DNA of 34,052 nucleotides from UBA4823 sp034436035. GTDB taxonomy: Bacteria > Chloroflexota > Anaerolineae > Anaerolineales > UBA4823. The translations under genes and the position numbers were made by a program. Positions 16,465 to 24,128 of the stretch are shown here, piece after piece. Below the pieces are notes generated by a model. It did no database searches. It was not told where the DNA came from and worked only from the letters and a program-made list of their open reading frames with translations. The stretch spans positions 1-34,052 of the forward strand of contig DAOTVW010000212.1 of assembly GCA_034436035.1 (NCBI GenBank), read 5' to 3'. Numbering within the stretch: position 1 is the first letter of the stretch; each line of letters opens with the position of its first letter.

Positions 16465-17256
16465 TTACCAAATGGCGCCCTCAATTTTGGGCAGCCCACT
16501 GCGTTCCAGGGCTTCGACAATCGGGATAGTGATGACAGCAGTAATCGCAGAAAGAGTGGGCACCCACCATGAGTAAGCTACATGGGTGGCAACGCCTAAC
16601 TCGGCGGAAAAGTTAAACAAATACCAGTATGGTCGAGTCCATGGCAGCCACCAGATGAACATCGCGGCTAACACTGCCAGGAAAATACCGCCGTAGCGTT
16701 GGGTGCGATTCTTTGAGACTACCCACTGTGGGATAAGTCTTGTGCCAAGAGGTGTGAGGGCAATGATGGTTGAAGGAACCCAATAAATAGCTGCCATAAT
16801 AAAATAGAGCGGTTCTGGAACGCGGCCAAATCCTGCCTTGGCACCAGGGATATAGAACGGGATCAACCACCCAAGAATTCCGACAACAATAAATAAGGGC
16901 ACCGTGAATTTCCAATATTTGTCATCTTTGATCATCAATGCTACCAGGAAGGCTGGCAGTACTGCATTGAGCATGACATCGACCAATTGCAACGGATACG
17001 CTGCTGGGGCAATGAACATACCAATGACGCCACCGACGATTGCTGCTGCAACTCCGCCCAGCGGTCCTAACAGCAAGGGGGCAATCGCGCTCAGTGGGGT
17101 TGTCAAGGGTACATACCCGCCACCGCCAACATAGGGGAATATAGGAATAAGCCCGGCGACGCCGCAGAGAGCACCATAAAGCGTAACCCAGGCGATGGAG
17201 ACACCGCCAATTCGGTTGGTGGATTGGCGAACTTTTTCAGTGCTGTTCTTTTCCAT
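16465..17256 (-). CDS. ECF transporter S component, substrate unknown
   Basis: A 263-residue integral membrane protein with about six hydrophobic segments. Small-residue-rich helices such as APLLLGPLGGVAAAIVGGVI are typical of ECF substrate-binding (S) components. The identification rests mainly on its position directly before the fused EcfA and EcfT genes. It is longer than most S components (about 180-200 residues), with a Trp/Tyr/Pro-rich stretch near 210-245 (WWLPWTRPYWYLF) that may form an extra loop. It lacks the N-terminal MHIPDG motif of CbiM/NikM metal S components, and I cannot place it with known vitamin families. AAAGGAGA precedes the ATG at good spacing. The larA-like gene lies 73 bases upstream on the same strand. 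Confidence 0.75.
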   Translation of the reverse strand: MEKNSTEKVRQSTNRIGGVSIAWVTLYGALCGVAGLIPIFPYVGGGGYVPLTTPLSAIAPLLLGPLGGVAAAIVGGVIGMFIAPAAYPLQLVDVMLNAVLPAFLVALMIKDDKYWKFTVPLFIVVGILGWLIPFYIPGAKAGFGRVPEPLYFIMAAIYWVPSTIIALTPLGTRLIPQWVVSKNRTQRYGGIFLAVLAAMFIWWLPWTRPYWYLFNFSAELGVATHVAYSWWVPTLSAITAVITIPIVEALERSGLPKIEGAIW

Positions 17257-17329
17257 TGTCTATCTCCTTTCCGAAAAAATTTGTTTATACAAGAGGAGCC
17301 TTCCCTCCCATAGCCAATGATTAGGAGCG

Positions 17330-18604
17330 TTATTGGACGCGCGCCACGGATGCTGAGCCAACTGGGAAAACGGCTATTTTGCTGTTCGCACCGTGTTTTT
17401 CCAATAACTCCTCGATCCCCTGTTGCAAATTGCTTACATAATTAAAACCCGCTTCTTCTAATTCCGATGCGGGAATTCCATGGGTATAGATTGAAAGGTG
17501 TTTCTCGGCTTTAATTCTTGCAAGATTATAACCTAATACATTGAAAGTCACTTTCCCGTTACGGCGGGTGATATCACGCAAGAAATGCTGGGCGGTTTTC
17601 GTGCGGTCTTTCATTAGTTGATGGAATTCAGGATCACCCCAACCTTCTGGTAAGGCAGCAACCAGGAGAATGCTGCCCCCTTCCTTGACCACTGCATCGG
17701 CGTATTCAACCGCGCGCACACCTTGATAAAGGTCTAAGTCATAGGGATAAGCAGAAGTAATGGCGATATCGACTGCTTGAGGTAAGTCAACCTCAAAGAC
17801 CTGTTTGGCTAGAGCAACCCCTTTCTGATAAACCATTTGGGGATCGCCTGCGAAAAACTTGATTACTTGATCGGAGCGGTCTAAAACTACATCAATCAGG
17901 AAATCAATTCCAACCATTGCGGCTGCCTCTTCGATATCCTGGCGGGTAGGGATATCAATCGCGCCGGCTTTGCGAAAGCCGAGTGGTACCATGCTGTGAT
18001 TGGCGTTGATGGTGTCCAAAGCTGCAACACCAGGTACAATCAATTTTAATCCGCCTGAATATCCCGCATATGGGCTTGGCCCAATATGTCCAATGCCAAT
18101 TCTTTTATCTGCTTCTACTACAAGGCGATTGATCCAAACCGGGGTACCGCGTTGGGTAATCCCAAGAAAGACCTGATTTTCTTCGTCATCACAACGATGT
18201 TGCAGGATGCGATAGTTTTGGGCTATTTCTTCGCCAACTTTCCACTTTATTTCTTCTTCGGTAGAAAGGCGATGGGTGCCATGTGTGATCAGGATGGTGA
18301 TATTTTGTTTTGGCACACCAGCTTGATGCAGGGTGTGAAGCACTTGTGGCAGGATGAGTGCGGTGGGTGTACTGCGGGTGTGATCGTCGATTAAAATCAA
18401 AATCTGCTCATGCCCCTTCACCATTTGTTCCAGTGGTGGACAGGAAAGGGGATTTGCAATGGCTTGGCGTAAATCTTCCATGGCATTGGCAAGAGGGGGT
18501 ATTGGAGCGGGTTCGAATATCCCCAGTAGATTGGCAGAGGGTAACGAAACCGTTACGGTCGAATTGCCATATTTTAATTGAATGGAATAATCCAACTGGA
18601 ACAC
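17330..18604 (-). CDS. larA: LarA-family protein (DUF2088), probable 2-hydroxyacid racemase/epimerase
   Basis: A 424-residue LarA homologue. LarA uses a covalently bound nickel-pincer nucleotide to racemise lactate, and homologues act on other 2-hydroxyacids. Family residues are visible: DDHTRSTP at 73-80 (substrate site), THGTHR with His108, His173 in GHIGPSPYAG, Lys187 in SGGLK (cofactor-linking Lys) and His203 in NANHS. These correspond to His108, His174, Lys184 and His200 of the Lactobacillus plantarum enzyme, so the protein should be active if the cofactor is present. The start is GTG at 18604, with AAGAGG upstream and a near-perfect promoter behind it. No larB, larC or larE cofactor genes lie in this window. 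It heads an operon with the ECF importer, suggesting the importer brings a substrate or cofactor component. True lactate specificity is not established. Confidence 0.9.
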   Translation of the reverse strand: MFQLDYSIQLKYGNSTVTVSLPSANLLGIFEPAPIPPLANAMEDLRQAIANPLSCPPLEQMVKGHEQILILIDDHTRSTPTALILPQVLHTLHQAGVPKQNITILITHGTHRLSTEEEIKWKVGEEIAQNYRILQHRCDDEENQVFLGITQRGTPVWINRLVVEADKRIGIGHIGPSPYAGYSGGLKLIVPGVAALDTINANHSMVPLGFRKAGAIDIPTRQDIEEAAAMVGIDFLIDVVLDRSDQVIKFFAGDPQMVYQKGVALAKQVFEVDLPQAVDIAITSAYPYDLDLYQGVRAVEYADAVVKEGGSILLVAALPEGWGDPEFHQLMKDRTKTAQHFLRDITRRNGKVTFNVLGYNLARIKAEKHLSIYTHGIPASELEEAGFNYVSNLQQGIEELLEKHGANSKIAVFPVGSASVARVQ

Positions 18605-18654
18605 CGGGTGAGCCTCTTAAACGAAGAAATTAAGAAATGTTTAATATCAACTTC

Positions 18655-18683
18655 AATATAAGGCAATTATGGATGACTGTCAA
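18655..18683 (-). promoter_or_regulatory. Promoter of the larA-ECF operon
   Basis: On the minus strand: TTGACA (18683-18678), a 17-base spacer and TATATT (18660-18655). The start would be near 18648, giving a leader of about 44 bases before the GTG at 18604. It is divergent from the ssb promoter. Confidence 0.75.
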
Positions 18684-18716
18684 GAGATTTTATTAATATT
18701 ATGGGTGTTCAGACGC

Positions 18717-18745
18717 TTGACATTTCCCGCCTCTCGGGATACAGT
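18717..18745 (+). promoter_or_regulatory. Promoter of the ssb gene
   Basis: TTGACA (18717-18722), a 17-base spacer and TACAGT (18740-18745), followed by a leader of about 28 bases and the site GGAGG (18769-18773) before the ATG at 18780. The two divergent promoters here are separated by only about 33 bases between their -35 elements. Confidence 0.72.
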
Positions 18746-18779
18746 AAATATATCGGATATATCGTTTTGGAGGAAGTGT

Positions 18780-19178
18780 ATGCCAGCTTTAAATCGTGTT
18801 CAATTAATTGGTCGCTTGGGCAATAAACCAACTACTCATTACACCCCCAGCGGGAAGAAAATAACCAGCTTTAATTTGGCAGTGGGTCAACGCTGGCGCG
18901 GGAAAGAGGGTGAAACGCGGGAAACTACCGATTGGTTCCATGTGGAAACTTACGGCAGATTGGGTGAAATTTGCGAGCAATATCTTGGAAAAGGGCGCCT
19001 TATTTATATCGAAGGAAGATTGCGCACCAGCCGCAGTGAACAAGATGGAGTAACCCGTTATTTCACCAAGGTGGTTGCCAATCAAATGCAAATCCTTGAC
19101 CGTAAACCAAAAGAAGTCGAACCAGTCATTGAAACAGTGGAAGAAGAGATCGGAGTAGATACGGAAACGACAGAATAA
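18780..19178 (+). CDS. ssb: Single-stranded DNA-binding protein, short form
   Basis: A 132-residue SSB. The OB-fold occupies about residues 1-105 with family phrases NRVQLIGRLGNKPTTHYT, TDWFHVETYGRLGE and GRLIYIEGRL. The remaining tail is short and acidic but ends EEEIGVDTETTE, without the DDDIPF-like tip that recruits partner proteins in classical SSBs. It is a stand-alone gene, not part of an rpsF-ssb-rpsR cluster, so it may be a second SSB. I chose the ATG at 18780 because of the GGAGG site and the promoter directly upstream; an in-frame start at 18669 would add residues unlike any SSB. A clear terminator follows. Confidence 0.92.
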   Translation: MPALNRVQLIGRLGNKPTTHYTPSGKKITSFNLAVGQRWRGKEGETRETTDWFHVETYGRLGEICEQYLGKGRLIYIEGRLRTSRSEQDGVTRYFTKVVANQMQILDRKPKEVEPVIETVEEEIGVDTETTE

Positions 19179-19194
19179 ATCCATTCGAAGCATC

Positions 19195-19229
19195 AAAAAA
19201 AGAGAGCCTTTTATCAGCTCTCTTTTTTT
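19195..19229. terminator. Intrinsic terminator between convergent ssb and pepF
   Basis: A perfect 13-bp A/T-flanked inverted repeat (AAAAAAAGAGAGC with its complement, 19195-19207 and 19217-19229) with a nine-base loop. It works in both orientations: T-tract after ssb and, on the other strand, after the oligopeptidase gene. The following 19230-19388 holds no gene but contains a 16-base palindrome at 19289-19304. Confidence 0.92.
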
Positions 19230-19388
19230 ATTTTCACCATACCCATCCTATTGCTTGTGATTTAATCTTTGCAAATAGAAATCGCAGGGAATAATGCATT
19301 ATTCTCGAGATTTTAATCTGTCATCTTACATGCATTGTTATCTAAGAGTAAGGCTTGTTTATCTCGATTTCCATTTTTTCGACTTTCC

Positions 19389-21173
19389 TCACCTTCCTGA
19401 TTGAATCGGCAAGGCTTCTAATTGATTGACCATATCTTGTAAAACTTCAAATCCACCTTGCCAAAATTCAGCTTGCTCCATCGCAATACCCGCCCTGGCA
19501 AGGATACGCGCCGGCGCATCCGATCCGCCAGCTTCTAAAATTTGCAGGTAGGTCGGTTTAAATGCTTCCCCCTCAGACTTGTATCGTTTATAAAGCGACA
19601 AAACAAGCAATTGACCAAACGAGTAGGCATATACATAGAATGGATATTGGAATATATGCGGTATTGCCACCCATTCCCAGCGAAATTCATCGCTCACCTC
19701 TACTGCATCGCCAAACTGATGATGCAAATTCGCTAGATATGCATCCGCCAACTCGTTGACCGAAGCCCCATTTTGCACCATTTCATGTGCCTGACGTTCA
19801 AACAAAGCAAAATATGCCTGTCGTCCTATCGTAGCATAATTATCATCGAGCTGACGGAAAAGGATGTCTCTTCGCACTGCTTCATCTTTTTCCTCCGCCA
19901 GCAAGCGTTCGATCAACAGCATTTCTCCAAATGTAGAAGCGGTTTCTGCAAGAGGCAAGGAGGCATGAAAGGTAAAGAGATTATGCTTGGCAGCCATCAT
20001 CGAATGGATGGCGTGGCCTAACTCATGTGCCAGGGTGGCTACATCTTCTGCCTTTCCCTGGTAATTGACCAGCACCCAGGGAGTAATATCATTGGTTACT
20101 GTTGCACAAAACGCCCCATCTTGTTTGCCTTTGCGAACCTCACTATCGAGATGGTTTTGATCAAAAACACGCTGCGCTTGTTGTGCGAATAAAGGAGAAA
20201 AACGGTGAAACGAATCAAATACCATATCCACTGCGGTTCCAAAGGGATAGGTCTTCTCTGCTTTAACGATAGGAGCATAAATATCATAGCGCCGTAAGCG
20301 TTCCACTCCTAACCAGCGTGCTTTCAAACGGAAAAATCGTTGAAATAATCCCGAATTTTGTTCACAAACCGTTAGTAATGTGTCAACAACCTCATCGGGA
20401 ATATCATTGGATAGATTACGAGCCGAAATAGGGGTGGGGAAATGCCGCAGTTCAACTTGTTCGTTATACCAATCACGGACAATGGCTTGGTACATCATAC
20501 CCAGTATGGGGCTATCATTGCCGTATACCCGGTACAATTCTTGATATGCCCTTGCCCTTATCTCTGCATCAGAATGGCGGGCATAAACCATCAATTGCCC
20601 ACGCGTCAGTTCTTTCTTTTCACCATCAACTTCGAGGTTAAATACATATCGATTCGTTATTGCGTCATATAAATTGCGGAGCGCCTGAACACCGGTTACA
20701 TCTTTGATATTGACAACTTTTTCTTCCGCTTCACTGAGGGTATGCGGCTTGAAATGACGCATTGCCTCTAGCCAATAACGGTAATCACCCGATTGTTCCA
20801 TTAACCGTTGGGCATTTTCATCATCCAGCTCTTTCCACCATAAACTAAAAAATATCGTGCGGTTCTGAATAGTTGCAGCCAATTGCTCCACTTGCGCCAA
20901 GAAGGTTTGGGCAGTTTGATTTTGTGTGTCGGCGCTGAACCACAATGCTCCATAATCATAAACCCGGGAAAGCAGATGATGGAGTTTCTCCAGGTTTTGG
21001 AGGATTTGATTAAATAATGGTGTCTCTATTGTTGGATTCAGTTGGGTTCGAAATTTTTCAAACTCGCTGGTTTGTTTTTCGATTTCCACTAATGCATTTT
21101 TCATTTCTGGGCTATCATGAGCAGGAAATAAATCTGCCAGGCTCCAGGGTGCTTGTTGATAAGTTTTTGGCAT
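19389..21173 (-). CDS. pepF: M3-family oligoendopeptidase (PepF-like)
   Basis: A 594-residue zinc metallopeptidase of family M3, the length normal for oligoendopeptidase F. The zinc motif is HELGH at 383-387 in ATLAHELGHAIHSMM, and the third ligand is probably Glu410 in LAETASTFGE. The C-terminal region has the family phrase WEWVAIPHIFQYPFYVYAYS that lines the substrate channel. It should be cytoplasmic and cleave short peptides, complementing peptide uptake by the importer elsewhere in the window. The ATG at 21173 has GAGAGG upstream on the coding strand. The YchF-like gene ends about 60 bases upstream on the same strand, so the two may share a transcript. Confidence 0.94.
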   Translation of the reverse strand: MPKTYQQAPWSLADLFPAHDSPEMKNALVEIEKQTSEFEKFRTQLNPTIETPLFNQILQNLEKLHHLLSRVYDYGALWFSADTQNQTAQTFLAQVEQLAATIQNRTIFFSLWWKELDDENAQRLMEQSGDYRYWLEAMRHFKPHTLSEAEEKVVNIKDVTGVQALRNLYDAITNRYVFNLEVDGEKKELTRGQLMVYARHSDAEIRARAYQELYRVYGNDSPILGMMYQAIVRDWYNEQVELRHFPTPISARNLSNDIPDEVVDTLLTVCEQNSGLFQRFFRLKARWLGVERLRRYDIYAPIVKAEKTYPFGTAVDMVFDSFHRFSPLFAQQAQRVFDQNHLDSEVRKGKQDGAFCATVTNDITPWVLVNYQGKAEDVATLAHELGHAIHSMMAAKHNLFTFHASLPLAETASTFGEMLLIERLLAEEKDEAVRRDILFRQLDDNYATIGRQAYFALFERQAHEMVQNGASVNELADAYLANLHHQFGDAVEVSDEFRWEWVAIPHIFQYPFYVYAYSFGQLLVLSLYKRYKSEGEAFKPTYLQILEAGGSDAPARILARAGIAMEQAEFWQGGFEVLQDMVNQLEALPIQSGR

Positions 21174-21234
21174 AATGGTTTATCCTCTCGTTATTCAGAC
21201 AATTTAAGGGTGATTAATTTTACTACAGGTTCGA

Positions 21235-22305
21235 TTAAACATTGGCACGTACATGCATGATATCCCCATCTTTGATTAGATAATCTTTCCCTTCGAGACG
21301 AAGGCTGCCCTTTGCACGAGCTTCGTTCAATCCACCGAGGCGGAGCAATTCCTGATATTCGATGACTTCAGCACGGATGAATCCTCGTTGCAGGTCAGTA
21401 TGAATCACACCGGCTGCCTCTTGAGCAGTAGCCCCGCGGGGAACTTGCCAGGCGCGCACCTCGTCTTTTCCGACGGTAAAGAAGGATTGCACATCGAGTA
21501 AATCATACGCCATGCGGATCATTTTTTGTAATCCCAACTCAGAAATGCCATAAGCCGTTTGAAACTCGCGCGCGTCTTCTGCGGAAAGTTGAGCGAGCTC
21601 CATCTCCAGCTTTCCTTGCAATGCCAAGATTGCGCTATGTTGATGAGGGTACTGAATGCTTGGGGGATTTTGCCCTTCGCTGAGATTGAGTACAATCAAT
21701 AGTGGCTTCTGGGTTAGAAATCCAAAACCGCTCAGAAATTTTTTATCTTCTGCACTAAATTCAAAGTCACGCAGTGGTTGATCGTTTTCCAGAAAAGTTT
21801 TCATTCGCTGAAACAGATCTATTTCACTTTGTACCAGGTTTTTCTCTCGTCCACCACCTTTGCGTAATTCGTCATTTAATCTCTCCAGGCGCCGCTCGAT
21901 GATCACCAAATCATTTAACAACAATTCACTATCCATCGCACGAATATCGCGTTGCGGATCGATATTCCCTAACGCGTGCATGATGCTGGCATCTTCAAAG
22001 CAACGCACCACATGGACAAGCCCGTCCATCTGACTGAGTTGATTTAGCAAGGCGCCCGGCAACCCCTTCTTTGCACTGCCTTCTTCTAGCCCGGCAATAT
22101 CGGCAAAAGTCACCTTTGCATAGGTGATCTTTTCGGGTTGGAAGAGTTGCGCCAGGCGATCAACCCTTTCATCGGGTACATCCACTACTGCGGTGTGAAT
22201 TTCAATTCGCCCACCGCTGGCAGAGGCAGGACGGTTGCCCCGAGTTAAAGCATTGAAGATGGTAGTTTTACCGGTTTGAGGAAAACCAATTATCCCTAAT
22301 CGCAT
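21235..22305 (-). CDS. ychF: YchF/Obg-like P-loop ATPase, divergent P-loop
   Basis: A 356-residue TRAFAC-class protein of the YchF (OLA1-like) family, known to bind ATP and associate with ribosomes. Visible: a P-loop GFPQTGKTTIF at 7-17, switch region DIAGLEEGSAKKGLPGALLNQL, the helical HVVRCFEDASIMH segment, an NxxE motif (NLSE) in place of NKxD as is usual for YchF, and a C-terminal TGS-like DUF933 domain ending LRLEGKDYLIKDGDIMHVR. The P-loop differs from the typical GxPNVGKST by Gln-Thr for Asn-Val and Thr for Ser. Length and domain order otherwise match the family. AAAGG precedes the ATG, and an extended -10 promoter lies upstream. Confidence 0.9.
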   Translation of the reverse strand: MRLGIIGFPQTGKTTIFNALTRGNRPASASGGRIEIHTAVVDVPDERVDRLAQLFQPEKITYAKVTFADIAGLEEGSAKKGLPGALLNQLSQMDGLVHVVRCFEDASIMHALGNIDPQRDIRAMDSELLLNDLVIIERRLERLNDELRKGGGREKNLVQSEIDLFQRMKTFLENDQPLRDFEFSAEDKKFLSGFGFLTQKPLLIVLNLSEGQNPPSIQYPHQHSAILALQGKLEMELAQLSAEDAREFQTAYGISELGLQKMIRMAYDLLDVQSFFTVGKDEVRAWQVPRGATAQEAAGVIHTDLQRGFIRAEVIEYQELLRLGGLNEARAKGSLRLEGKDYLIKDGDIMHVRANV

Positions 22306-22356
22306 AAGAAACCTTTGATCAGAATTACGCCTTCAATAACCACTTGCGTTATCCTG

Positions 22357-22365
22357 ATTATAACA
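22357..22365 (-). promoter_or_regulatory. Extended -10 promoter of the ychF-pepF unit
   Basis: On the minus strand, TGTTATAAT gives a consensus TATAAT with the TGn extension, about 50 bases before the ychF ATG. No good -35 hexamer is found, which is acceptable for extended -10 promoters. The rest of 22306-22576 contains no gene I can support; see the finding on the orphan frame at 22403. Confidence 0.5.
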
Positions 22366-22576
22366 GGAAGAAAATCCAAAATGATTATTCTCTTCATAGC
22401 CATTGCTCCGCTTCTGCACGAGGGAAAAATATGCCAATTTGGTTGAAGCGGTTCGATCTTTTAAGCACCATCAATCTGCGCGTCGTGCCCTGGATGAGCG
22501 CCAATGGTTATATATCTTCTCTCCCACTGGTGCAAAAATAACTTCTGGAAGAACGGTAAACTCACTAAAAATATCC

Positions 22577-22605
22577 TTGACCAGCGTTTCAACTTTCGAT
22601 ATACT
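22577..22605 (+). promoter_or_regulatory. Promoter of tRNA-Leu
   Basis: TTGACC (22577-22582), a 17-base spacer and TATACT (22600-22605). Transcription would start near 22612, about six bases before the mature tRNA 5' end. Confidence 0.75.
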
Positions 22606-22617
22606 TAAGAAAGAAAT

Positions 22618-22699
22618 GCCGAAGTGGCGGAACTGGCAGACGCGCACGACTCAAAATCGTGTTCCCTCGGGAGTGTGGGTTCGATTCCCACCTTCGGCA
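22618..22699 (+). tRNA. tRNA-Leu, anticodon CAA
   Basis: An 82-base class II tRNA read from its cloverleaf. The acceptor stem GCCGAAG pairs with CTTCGGC (22692-22698). The anticodon stem is CACGA/TCGTG with loop CTCAAAA and anticodon CAA at 22652-22654 (codon UUG). There is a long variable arm with a CCC/GGG core, and a T-arm GTGGG-TTCGATT-CCCAC at 22675-22691. The discriminator is A and no CCA is encoded. The long variable arm together with the CAA anticodon identifies leucine. Confidence 0.96.
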
Positions 22700-22714
22700 C
22701 AGGTGATGATATAT

Positions 22715-22752
22715 GCCCTCCGCCACAATATCCTGGAGGGCTTCTGTTTTTT
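22715..22752 (+). terminator. Terminator hairpin between tRNA-Leu and glgC
   Basis: A 7-bp stem GCCCTCC/GGAGGGC (22715-22721 with 22735-22741), a 13-base loop and the T-rich tail TTCTGTTTTTT. It should end the tRNA transcript, though read-through into glgC is possible since no separate glgC promoter is seen. Confidence 0.7.
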
Positions 22753-22769
22753 GAACAAGGGAGGCATCT

Positions 22770-24026
22770 ATGCAGCGAACAAAAGATATCTTGGCAGTTA
22801 TATTAGGCGGTGGCGTAGGGAAAAGGCTATATCCACTCACCAAACAACGCGCCAAACCAGCAGTTCCCATCGCAGGAAAATACCGCTTAATAGATGTTCC
22901 TATCAGCAATTGTATTAACTCCGGCATCCAGCGTATTGCCGTATTGACACAGTTCAATTCCGTCTCTTTACATCGTCACATAACCCAAACCTACACTTTT
23001 GATGACTTCCATGAAGGATGGGTGCAGATCCTCGCTGCTGAACAGACGTTGCATTCCAGTGATTGGTATCAAGGCACCGCGGATGCGGTTCGTAAACAGT
23101 TAGTCGAGATCCGCTCCGCTCAATCGGACTATACCCTCATCCTTGCCGGCGACCATCTTTACCGCATGGATTACGAGGACATGTTCCGCTACCACTTGGA
23201 GAAAGAAGCCGAGATTACCGTAGCGGTTCAACCGGTCGCCGTTCAAGATGCACCTCGATTTGGCTTATTAAAAAGAAATGAAGCGGGTTTGATTACTGCC
23301 TTTGTCGAAAAGCCACGCGATGTAGAGGTTCAAAAAAGTTTTATCAGCCGCGATGACCCTGAAAGACCATTCTTGGGATCGATGGGCATTTACCTTTTCA
23401 ACACTGAAATCTTAGAAGAAGTCCTCGAAAATTCTGATTACGATGATTTTGGTTCTCAAATCATCCCCAACTCGCTGGAAAGATATCGTGTGTACGGATT
23501 TGACTTTGATGATTATTGGGTCGATATCGGGACGATCCGATCCTTTTATGATACAAACTTATCCCTCGCCCAACCAAATCCACCCTTTAATTTTCACGAT
23601 CCAGATCGTCCGATCTATACTCGTTCCCGTAATTTACCCGGAACCATTATAGACGGCGCCAAGCTGGATAATGTCTTGATTACCGAAGGAGGAGTCATCC
23701 GGGAAGCTGAAATCTATAACTCCATAATCGGTTTACGCAGTCAAATCGGCAAGCATGTCACCATTCATGATTCGATTATCATGGGGAATGATTATTATGA
23801 ATCAGATCAAAACAGCGCACCTGCCTCTATACCGTTAGGAATAGGAAATCACTGCCATATTGAGTCAGCGATTATTGATAAAAACGTACGAATTGGCGAT
23901 AATGTGGTAATCAAGAAGTTTCCCAAAGGGTATCATGACGATCAAGATAACTGGGTTATTGAAGATGGCATCGTGATCGTACCAAAGAATACGATTTTAC
24001 ATCCTGGCACAGTCATCGCACCGTAA
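22770..24026 (+). CDS. glgC: Glucose-1-phosphate adenylyltransferase (ADP-glucose pyrophosphorylase)
   Basis: A 418-residue GlgC that makes ADP-glucose from glucose-1-phosphate and ATP, the committed step of glycogen synthesis. The nucleotide-binding N-terminus reads GGGVGKRLYPLTKQRAKPAV (13-32), followed by GKYRLIDVPISNCINSGI. The catalytic Asp lies in LAGDHLYRMDY, and the sugar-phosphate-binding Lys in FVEKPRD. The C-terminal third (about 300-418) is a left-handed beta-helix with repeated hexapeptide-like turns. Length and motifs fit the bacterial/plant family. GGGAGG precedes the ATG. It stands alone behind the tRNA and is closed by a strong terminator. Allosteric control is expected for the family but cannot be read here. 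Confidence 0.95.
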   Translation: MQRTKDILAVILGGGVGKRLYPLTKQRAKPAVPIAGKYRLIDVPISNCINSGIQRIAVLTQFNSVSLHRHITQTYTFDDFHEGWVQILAAEQTLHSSDWYQGTADAVRKQLVEIRSAQSDYTLILAGDHLYRMDYEDMFRYHLEKEAEITVAVQPVAVQDAPRFGLLKRNEAGLITAFVEKPRDVEVQKSFISRDDPERPFLGSMGIYLFNTEILEEVLENSDYDDFGSQIIPNSLERYRVYGFDFDDYWVDIGTIRSFYDTNLSLAQPNPPFNFHDPDRPIYTRSRNLPGTIIDGAKLDNVLITEGGVIREAEIYNSIIGLRSQIGKHVTIHDSIIMGNDYYESDQNSAPASIPLGIGNHCHIESAIIDKNVRIGDNVVIKKFPKGYHDDQDNWVIEDGIVIVPKNTILHPGTVIAP

Positions 24027-24072
24027 TACACTCGGAACTTACCGAATTTTTCTTCACATTCGAACAAAGGAT

Positions 24073-24105
24073 AAAAAAATCTTGCCTTATTGGCAAGATT
24101 TTTTT
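24073..24105. terminator. Bidirectional terminator between convergent glgC and osmC-like genes
   Basis: A perfect 14-bp inverted repeat (24073-24086 with 24092-24105), five-base loop, with a T7 tract on either strand. It serves both glgC and the convergent OsmC-family gene. Confidence 0.93.
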
Positions 24106-24128
24106 CTTTCAAGATTTTTAATCCGATT

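Noticed and set aside
16465..17256. S component as CbiM/NikM nickel or cobalt permease
   Set aside because: The N-terminal MHIPDG-type metal-binding motif is absent; the mature N-terminus is polar and begins MEKNSTEK.
17257..17329. Riboswitch upstream of the ECF S component
   Set aside because: The gap is only 73 bases with no convincing multi-stem structure or known aptamer core.
22403..22918. Plus-strand frame running through the tRNA-Leu gene into glgC
   Set aside because: A functional tRNA with its own promoter and terminator occupies the middle of this frame, so it cannot be one protein gene; only its first part is noted as a possible remnant.
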